From positions 1-7,536 of the forward strand of contig DBME01000330.1 in the NCBI GenBank assembly GCA_002298155.1: a DNA stretch of 7,536 nucleotides, written 5' to 3'. Under the pieces are notes generated by a model. It was not told the DNA's origin and made no database searches. It saw only the letters and a program-made list of their open reading frames with translations. The stretch comes from Holophagaceae bacterium UBA706. Its GTDB lineage: Bacteria; Acidobacteriota; Holophagae; Holophagales; Holophagaceae. This document shows, in pieces, positions 1 through 4,845 of this stretch. Both the position numbers and the translations under genes were made by a program. The stretch's first letter is position 1. Each line of letters opens with the position of its first letter.

Positions 1-1761
1 GTCGAAGACGATGGTGCGGTGCGGATCCGCCAGGAGGTCGCCGTAGGGCTTGATGCGGTAGGGGACGTCGGCGTAACTGAACACCCGGCGTTCCAGCAGG
101 GACCCCAGGGCGCCGGGGTAGGTGCGCTCGGAGGCCTCCAGGAGCTTGAGGAGGTAGATGATCTGATGGTCGCCCCAGTAGCCGATGAAGGACCAGGGGT
201 CGTGGGGGTCGATGGTCTCCCACTCGAACCCTTCGCGCAGCACGCGGTAGGGGTTGTGGCCGTCGGCGGTGGAGGCGTCGGCGAACTTGAAGATCATGCT
301 CTCGGCGAAGCTCGGATACGAGAAGGCCAGCGCTTCCCAGTTCTGGAAAATGTCCCGCCAGTTGCCCTGGTAGTTGTAGATCTGGGAACCGTCGGCGTGG
401 CGCACCTGGATGGAGAAGATGTTCCAGGGGCGGCTGGGGTCGCCGTGGCGGCGGCTGAAGGTCAGGGGCAGGTACTCCCGGGCCAGGCGCTCCAGGTCGG
501 GGTCGCCCTGGGCCAGGACGGAGGCGAGCCAGGTGCTCCGCTCCAGCGACTCGGGAAGCCCCTGGAGGAAGGCCCGGTGACGCTGGGTCACCTCGCGGTT
601 GGACTTCTCCAGGTAGGACTGGAAGTCATCCCTGGGGATGAGGTAGCCCCTGCCGGGCAGACCGCCCCGCATGATGTTGAAGAGGGTGTTGGAGAAGTGG
701 CGGCAGGCGCTGCGCTCGTCGGCGCTGGCCTGCAGGCCGTCGGCGCTGGCCACCCGGCGGATGAGGTCCCGGGTGCCCCGGGCCACGTCCTCGAGGATCA
801 GGGCGCGCAGGTCGGCGCCGGACTTCAGGAGCCCCTGCAGGGCCACCACGGCCACGGCGTCCAGGGCGACGTCGGCCACCACGAACCAGTCCTGGGACGC
901 GCCGGGCTCCAGGGCCACGGACGTGTTGAGGAGGTAGGCCCCGCGCCGGCCGGGGACGTCGGTCTCGCCGGCCAGGGCCTCGCCGCGGCGGAAGGCGGCG
1001 AGCTGGGTGGAGGAGAGGAGGCGCACCGGCTCGGCCAGGCCCGTGGACCAGGCGGTGTTCACCCGCAGGGCCTCGCTGGGTTCGGGCTTGTCGGCGGGGA
1101 CGGAGCTCAGGCGGAACAGGGCCAGGCCCGTGTCCTCCAGCAGCTCGGTGCGCTTGTAGCCGTCGCAGAGGGTGCTGAACTCAAGCTGGAAGCGCCAGCC
1201 CAGGCCCGCGGGCAGGACGTTCTGGATGCCGTCCAGGAGGCCGGCCTCAACCCGGCCGGGGCCGTCGTTGACCAGCTCGGAGCGGCGCACGAAGCCGAAG
1301 CGGTGGCTGTTCATCCAGGAGACCCGGAAGGTCAGGCCCAAATCCTCGTTGCGCTCCTCGAAGACGACCCGGTCGCCGTGGATGCTCTTGAAAAGGTTGC
1401 GGGTGATGCGGTAGAGACCCTGGTAGCGCTCGGAGAAGGGCTCCCAGAGGCGCGTGGCGCCGTCACGGGTCACGCGCAGAACGGTCTTGCCGCCGGTGTG
1501 CTCCAGGCTGTCGTGGATGCGGTCGTCGGCGTGGTAGGGGAACAGGGCGTGGTCGGGGTCGCGGCGGCCGGCGGTGAGGGCGCCATTGCTGGACACGAAG
1601 AGCCAGTGGTCGGAGTCGCTCACCACGCTCATGAAGAAGGGCGGCATGGCGTCCAGGTTGCTGACCCGGAAGAAGCGCTCCCCGTCCAGGTCCACGATGG
1701 AACCCTCCACCCCGGGGGCGGAGAAGGTCAGGGGATGATCGGATACGAAGGTGTCGGTCAT
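1..1761 (-). CDS. Putative cytoplasmic beta-1,3-oligoglucan phosphorylase (clan GH-Q, GH149-like), 3' end cut by the window
   Basis: The frame is open from an ATG at 1761 to the window edge, giving 587 residues without a stop. There is no signal peptide or membrane segment, so the protein should be cytoplasmic. The first ~300 residues look beta-rich, like the N-terminal sandwich of clan GH-Q enzymes. A helical part follows with two conserved-looking blocks: NWRDIFQNWEAL (467-478), which resembles the 'RDxxQD' segment of GH94 phosphorylases, and DPHDPWSFIGYWGDHQ (518-533), which resembles their DDPLWL region. The family reaction is phosphorolysis: glucan(n) + phosphate gives glucose 1-phosphate + glucan(n-1). 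GH149 proteins are roughly 1,100 residues, so about half is missing, including the expected catalytic acid. The ATG lies two bases after the GH17 stop (TGA-CC-ATG), so translation is probably coupled. The family call comes from remembered motifs and context. GH94, GH161 or a non-phosphorylase relative remain possible. That this is a real gene is nearly certain. Confidence 0.6.
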   Translation of the reverse strand, partial: MTDTFVSDHPLTFSAPGVEGSIVDLDGERFFRVSNLDAMPPFFMSVVSDSDHWLFVSSNGALTAGRRDPDHALFPYHADDRIHDSLEHTGGKTVLRVTRDGATRLWEPFSERYQGLYRITRNLFKSIHGDRVVFEERNEDLGLTFRVSWMNSHRFGFVRRSELVNDGPGRVEAGLLDGIQNVLPAGLGWRFQLEFSTLCDGYKRTELLEDTGLALFRLSSVPADKPEPSEALRVNTAWSTGLAEPVRLLSSTQLAAFRRGEALAGETDVPGRRGAYLLNTSVALEPGASQDWFVVADVALDAVAVVALQGLLKSGADLRALILEDVARGTRDLIRRVASADGLQASADERSACRHFSNTLFNIMRGGLPGRGYLIPRDDFQSYLEKSNREVTQRHRAFLQGLPESLERSTWLASVLAQGDPDLERLAREYLPLTFSRRHGDPSRPWNIFSIQVRHADGSQIYNYQGNWRDIFQNWEALAFSYPSFAESMIFKFADASTADGHNPYRVLREGFEWETIDPHDPWSFIGYWGDHQIIYLLKLLEASERTYPGALGSLLERRVFSYADVPYRIKPYGDLLADPHRTIVFD

Positions 1762-1763
1762 GG

Positions 1764-2747
1764 TCACTTTCCGTCCCCCCCGGCGTCGTAGCCCGGGGAG
1801 GTGGGCCCGTCGGGGCGGAGGTCCGGGAAGAGCGCGAGGACCGCCGGCTTGGCCTTGCGGCCCACCGAGAACAGACCCCAGTGCCCTTCGGTCCCCGTAC
1901 CCTTCCAGGGCTCGTCGAAGGCTTCGAAGATGAAGCAGGTCACGCCCTTGGCCTGGGCCCAGGCGTTGACCTCCTCGTAGTAGCGTTTCTGCTTGGCTTC
2001 ACTGCCGGCGCGGGGGGCGTGCTGCTTGCCCACCGTGTAGGTGGCCCAGCCCACTTCCCCGAAGACGATGGTCTTGCCGGGGTGGGCGCGCTTGACGGCC
2101 TCGAACTTGTCCACGGTGGTGCCCATGGCCTCGTCGATGTCCTGGTTGCCCCAGATGGGGTAGCTGTGGAGCGTGATGAAGTCCACCAGGTCCGCCAGGC
2201 GGTTGCCGGGCTTGACCCAGTAGAGGAAGTCGTCGGCGACGGTGACGGCGCAGGTCACGCCGGCCTTCACCCGCCGCACGAAGGCGATGACCTCGTCCTC
2301 ACTGAGCTTGTGGTCCGACCAATCCACGAGCACTTCGTTGCCCACGTTCACGGCCACGACGATGCCGGGGAAGTCCTTGGCCAGCTGGATGCCCTGCTTG
2401 ACCTGCTTCTCGTTGTCGGCGGCCTTGCCGGGCTTGCCGCTCAGCCACATGCCCAGCATCACCTTGAGGCCGAGCTTGTTGTCGCGGATGACCGTGAGGA
2501 CGTCCTTGGCGTGCTGGTCGGAGCCGTAGAGGCGGATGAGCTTCCAGTTCCGCTCAAGGATCCTCATGTCCTCCAGCACTTGCGCGCGGGTGGGAAAGAT
2601 CTCCTTGTCGGGGTCCTGGCCCTGGCGGTAGCCGGAGTAGCAGACGGCGTTGCCCCAGCAGGCCTGACGGGTCAGGTCGGGGGTGGCGCCGGCCCGCAGG
2701 AGCGAGCAGAGGGCGAGGCACAGGCAGAGTACGAGACGGGGCATCAT
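1764..2747 (-). CDS. Secreted glycoside hydrolase family 17 enzyme (beta-1,3-glucanase or glucanosyltransferase)
   Basis: This is a complete 327-residue protein. The N-terminus has a short hydrophobic signal (residues 1-21, MMPRLVLCLCLALCSLLRAGA) with a likely signal peptidase I site after AGA. The cysteines do not form a good lipobox, so a soluble periplasmic or exported enzyme is expected. The mature part is a single GH17 TIM barrel. It opens with CYSGYRQGQDPDK (36-48), followed by IRLYGSDQHA (71-80) and the strand KVMLGMWLS (95-103). The acid/base Glu is E138 in VNVGNEVL, and the nucleophile is E231 in VFGEVGW. HSYPIWG (194-200), FEAFDEPWK (274-282) and EGHWGLF (287-293) complete the family pattern. 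GH17 enzymes cleave or transfer beta-1,3-glucan chains with retention of configuration. The sequence does not show whether this one acts endo, exo or as a transferase. The start is 12 bases after the symporter stop, with no clear Shine-Dalgarno. The second ATG (2744) could equally be the start. Confidence 0.9.
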   Translation of the reverse strand: MMPRLVLCLCLALCSLLRAGATPDLTRQACWGNAVCYSGYRQGQDPDKEIFPTRAQVLEDMRILERNWKLIRLYGSDQHAKDVLTVIRDNKLGLKVMLGMWLSGKPGKAADNEKQVKQGIQLAKDFPGIVVAVNVGNEVLVDWSDHKLSEDEVIAFVRRVKAGVTCAVTVADDFLYWVKPGNRLADLVDFITLHSYPIWGNQDIDEAMGTTVDKFEAVKRAHPGKTIVFGEVGWATYTVGKQHAPRAGSEAKQKRYYEEVNAWAQAKGVTCFIFEAFDEPWKGTGTEGHWGLFSVGRKAKPAVLALFPDLRPDGPTSPGYDAGGDGK

Positions 2748-2759
2748 GTGGGGACAGGC

Positions 2760-4217
2760 CTAGGCTTGGGTCTTGCGGTCCTTGAGGTCCTTCTCGATCT
2801 GGACCATCATCCGGTCGTCGAGGGGATAGAACTTCATGAGCGCGGCGGCCAGGATCAGCAGGGCCGCAGGGAAGACGCTCATGGAGAGGCGGATGCCCAG
2901 CAGGGACCGCGTGGACTGCTCCACGTTGGCCGCGTAGCCGAACAAAGTGAGGATGATGCCCGTGACCCAGGCGCCGGCGGCGAGGCCGATCTTGGTGCCG
3001 AAGATGGCGGACGCGAAGACCAGCCCCGTGTTGCGCCGGCCGAAACGCCATTCGGCGTCGTCGGCGGTGTCGGCGAACATCGCCCACAGGAGCGGGGAGT
3101 TGAAGCCGATCACGAAGCTGGAGAGGATCTGCAGGCCGAACATGAGGGCGAGGTCGCCCGGTCTTGCGAACCAGAAGCCGGCGATGACGGCCCCGCCGCC
3201 GCCGATGGCGGCCATGAACAGGGTCTTCTTGTCGAAACGCTTGGCCACCGGCGGGGCCAGGATCACCGCGGCCAGGAAGGCCAGGGCGTTGCTCACCAGG
3301 AAGGGGCCCAGCAGGTCGTTGCGGTGCACGAAGTACTTGAAGTAGTAGGCCGAGACCGAGCCCTTCAGCACGAAGGAGGTGATCATGGTGATGGCCACCA
3401 CGATCATCACCACGAAGGACCGGCTCCCGAAGAGCGCCTTGAGGTCGCCCTTGAGGTCGGGGCTCTGGTCCGCCGGGGGCACCACGCGCTCCCGGGTGGA
3501 GAGGAAGCAGAGGGCGAACAGCACCACGGCGATGAGGCCGTAGAGCCCCATCGTCAGCTGCCAGCCCCGGGCGAGGTTCGAAGGCAGGGCCAGGAAGTCC
3601 TTGGAAAGGAACCACCGCACCCATTCCCCGGGATGAGAAAGGAAGGCGTGCTGGGCCCGCAGGGCCGGAGCCATGCCGAACCACTGGGCCAGGCTGGGGG
3701 TGCAGTACTGCACCAGCACGGCCACCGAGAAGGCCCCCACGAAGCGGAACGACGCCAGGGAGGTGCGCTCCTTGCTGTTGGAGGTCATGACCCCCATCAG
3801 CGCGCTGTAGGGGATGTTCACGGCGGTGTAGAGGAGCATCAGGAGGCAGTACGTCACGTAGGCGTAGATCACCTTCCCGCCGGGGCCGAAGCCGGGCGTC
3901 GTGAAGGTCAGCACGCCCGCGGCCGCCAGGGGCAGGCCGAACCAGACCAGGTAGGGGCGGAAGTGCCCCCACCGGGTCGTGGTGCGGTCGGCCAGGGTGC
4001 CCATGACCGGATCGGCCACGGCGTCCACCACCCGGGTCACGAGCATCATCGTGCCCACCGCGCCCGCGGAGATCCCGAAGACGTCGGTGTAGAAGAAGAT
4101 GATGAAGAACTCGAAGGTCTTCCAGTAGAAGTTCGAGCCCGCGTCACCGAGGGCGTAGCCGGCCTTCTCGAGGAAGCCGAGCCGGCCGTTGCCTTCGTTG
4201 GATTCGATCGTGGTCAC
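2760..4217 (-). CDS. GPH (MelB-like) family sugar:cation symporter, major facilitator superfamily
   Basis: This is a complete 485-residue inner-membrane protein with about 12 hydrophobic helices. Family motifs are clear. GYALGDAGSNFYW (20-32) carries D25, which aligns with the sugar-binding Asp19 of MelB. RVVDAVADPVMGTLADR (62-78) carries D65 and D69, matching the MelB cation-site pair Asp55/Asp59. TRWGHFRPY (81-89) is the usual cytoplasmic loop. In the second half, FADTADDAEWRFGRRNTG (381-398) followed by a KIG motif (409-411) is the matching conserved block. GPH carriers import glycosides with Na+ or H+. Here the likely cargo is short glucan oligosaccharides produced by the downstream GH17, a guess from context. 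The segment between predicted helices 5 and 6 (about 180-221) is longer than usual for the family. The start is a GTG at 4217, chosen because a good ribosome binding site lies five bases upstream and the GYALGD motif sits at the usual distance from the N-terminus. Confidence 0.92.
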   Translation of the reverse strand: MTTIESNEGNGRLGFLEKAGYALGDAGSNFYWKTFEFFIIFFYTDVFGISAGAVGTMMLVTRVVDAVADPVMGTLADRTTTRWGHFRPYLVWFGLPLAAAGVLTFTTPGFGPGGKVIYAYVTYCLLMLLYTAVNIPYSALMGVMTSNSKERTSLASFRFVGAFSVAVLVQYCTPSLAQWFGMAPALRAQHAFLSHPGEWVRWFLSKDFLALPSNLARGWQLTMGLYGLIAVVLFALCFLSTRERVVPPADQSPDLKGDLKALFGSRSFVVMIVVAITMITSFVLKGSVSAYYFKYFVHRNDLLGPFLVSNALAFLAAVILAPPVAKRFDKKTLFMAAIGGGGAVIAGFWFARPGDLALMFGLQILSSFVIGFNSPLLWAMFADTADDAEWRFGRRNTGLVFASAIFGTKIGLAAGAWVTGIILTLFGYAANVEQSTRSLLGIRLSMSVFPAALLILAAALMKFYPLDDRMMVQIEKDLKDRKTQA

Positions 4218-4222
4218 GTGGA

Positions 4223-4230
4223 CTCTCCCT
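4223..4230 (-). promoter_or_regulatory. Ribosome binding site supporting the GTG start of the symporter gene
   Basis: Read on the minus strand, AGGGAGAG occurs five bases before the GTG at 4217 and within the 16-base gap after the stop of the small barrel gene. It is a good Shine-Dalgarno match at normal spacing and supports the non-ATG start. Confidence 0.75.
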
Positions 4231-4233
4231 TTT

Positions 4234-4821
4234 TCAGAACTGGTAGCGCGCGCCGAGCTGGAGCCAGCCCGGGTTGTCGGCGCCGCGGCGGATGAGGACG
4301 TCGTTCCGCTGCCGGCCGGCCAACTCCGTGACCTGGAAGAGGGCTTCGAAGGTCATGTGGCGACTGTAGTTGTACTCCATGCCCAGCCGGAGGCCGCCCT
4401 TGACGCCCTTGCAGTCGTGGAAGGGGAAGTGGTGTTCCGAGTCGAAGATGGACTGGCTTTCCACGCCGGAGAACTTGGCCGTGTAGGAGTTCAGCGAGAG
4501 GCCGAAGATGCCCCTGAACTTCGGGGATCCGGTCTCCAGCAGGATGTCCCCGGCCACCTGCACCAGGGTCAGGTCGGTCTTGAGGCCGTTGTAGGCCTTG
4601 CCGGGCATGAAGCCGACGCCCAGGGAGACGCGGGCCGGCACGCCGGACCGCAACAGGGTGGTTTCCCAGGCGCCGTTCACCATGAAGCCGACGTTGTTGT
4701 TCACGACCTTCTTGTAGCTGTCCAGCCCGAGGATCACACCGCCCCCCACCGAGAAGGCGGAAGGGTCGGCAGCCAGCGGTAGCACCAGGAGGCCCATCAG
4801 GATGCTGCGGAGGTGTTTCAT
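4234..4821 (-). CDS. Small secreted outer-membrane beta-barrel protein of unknown function
   Basis: This is a complete 195-residue protein. I do not recognise a named family. The N-terminus is a signal peptide (MKHLRSILMGLLVLPLAA, 1-18, possibly cleaved as late as A22). The rest alternates polar and hydrophobic residues in about eight likely strands: 23-34, 43-56, 63-74, 84-98, 102-118, 140-153, 155-167 and 185-195. It ends in GARYQF, and the terminal Phe is the usual Bam-recognised signal of outer-membrane barrels. Size and strand number fit an eight-stranded barrel like OmpX/OmpW, although no sequence match to those is claimed. A single cysteine (C137) lies in the long loop before strand six. 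The gene sits between an outer-membrane receptor and an inner-membrane sugar symporter. A role in passage or binding of the same glycan is plausible but not shown by the sequence. The ATG at 4821 has a strong ribosome binding site. Confidence 0.8.
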   Translation of the reverse strand: MKHLRSILMGLLVLPLAADPSAFSVGGGVILGLDSYKKVVNNNVGFMVNGAWETTLLRSGVPARVSLGVGFMPGKAYNGLKTDLTLVQVAGDILLETGSPKFRGIFGLSLNSYTAKFSGVESQSIFDSEHHFPFHDCKGVKGGLRLGMEYNYSRHMTFEALFQVTELAGRQRNDVLIRRGADNPGWLQLGARYQF

Positions 4822-4826
4822 GACAA

Positions 4827-4833
4827 TCTCCTT
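4827..4833 (-). promoter_or_regulatory. Strong ribosome binding site of the small barrel gene
   Basis: On the minus strand AAGGAGA lies five bases before the ATG at 4821, in the 24-base gap after the receptor stop codon. It is the best Shine-Dalgarno among the four internal junctions of the operon, so this gene may be translated efficiently and independently of the receptor. Confidence 0.8.
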
Positions 4834-4845
4834 GTCGTTCGTCGC

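Noticed and set aside
19..1791. 590-codon open frame on the plus strand
   Set aside because: It is antisense to the phosphorylase frame. Its product is dominated by Gly, Ala, Val, Glu and Gln with no domain pattern, as expected when the GC-rich third codon positions of the real gene are read on the other strand.
2690..2747. Lipoprotein signal in GH17 (cysteines at residues 8, 10 and 14)
   Set aside because: None of the cysteines is preceded by a normal lipobox ending in Gly, Ala or Ser, whereas an AGA signal peptidase I site follows at the expected distance.
2554..3972. 472-codon minus-strand frame overlapping the symporter and GH17
   Set aside because: It is a shifted frame of the real genes with an Arg/Pro/Gly-rich product. 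The symporter frame has full family motifs and a good start.
1881..4295. 804-codon open frame on the plus strand, antisense to GH17 and the symporter
   Set aside because: It spans two clearly recognised minus-strand genes and gives a His/Gly/Glu-rich product without motifs. It is a by-product of codon bias in GC-rich DNA.
4822..4845. Possible terminator or promoter in the gap between the receptor and the small barrel gene
   Set aside because: The 24-base gap has no GC-rich hairpin with a T-tract and is too short for a normal promoter. It is explained by the ribosome binding site.
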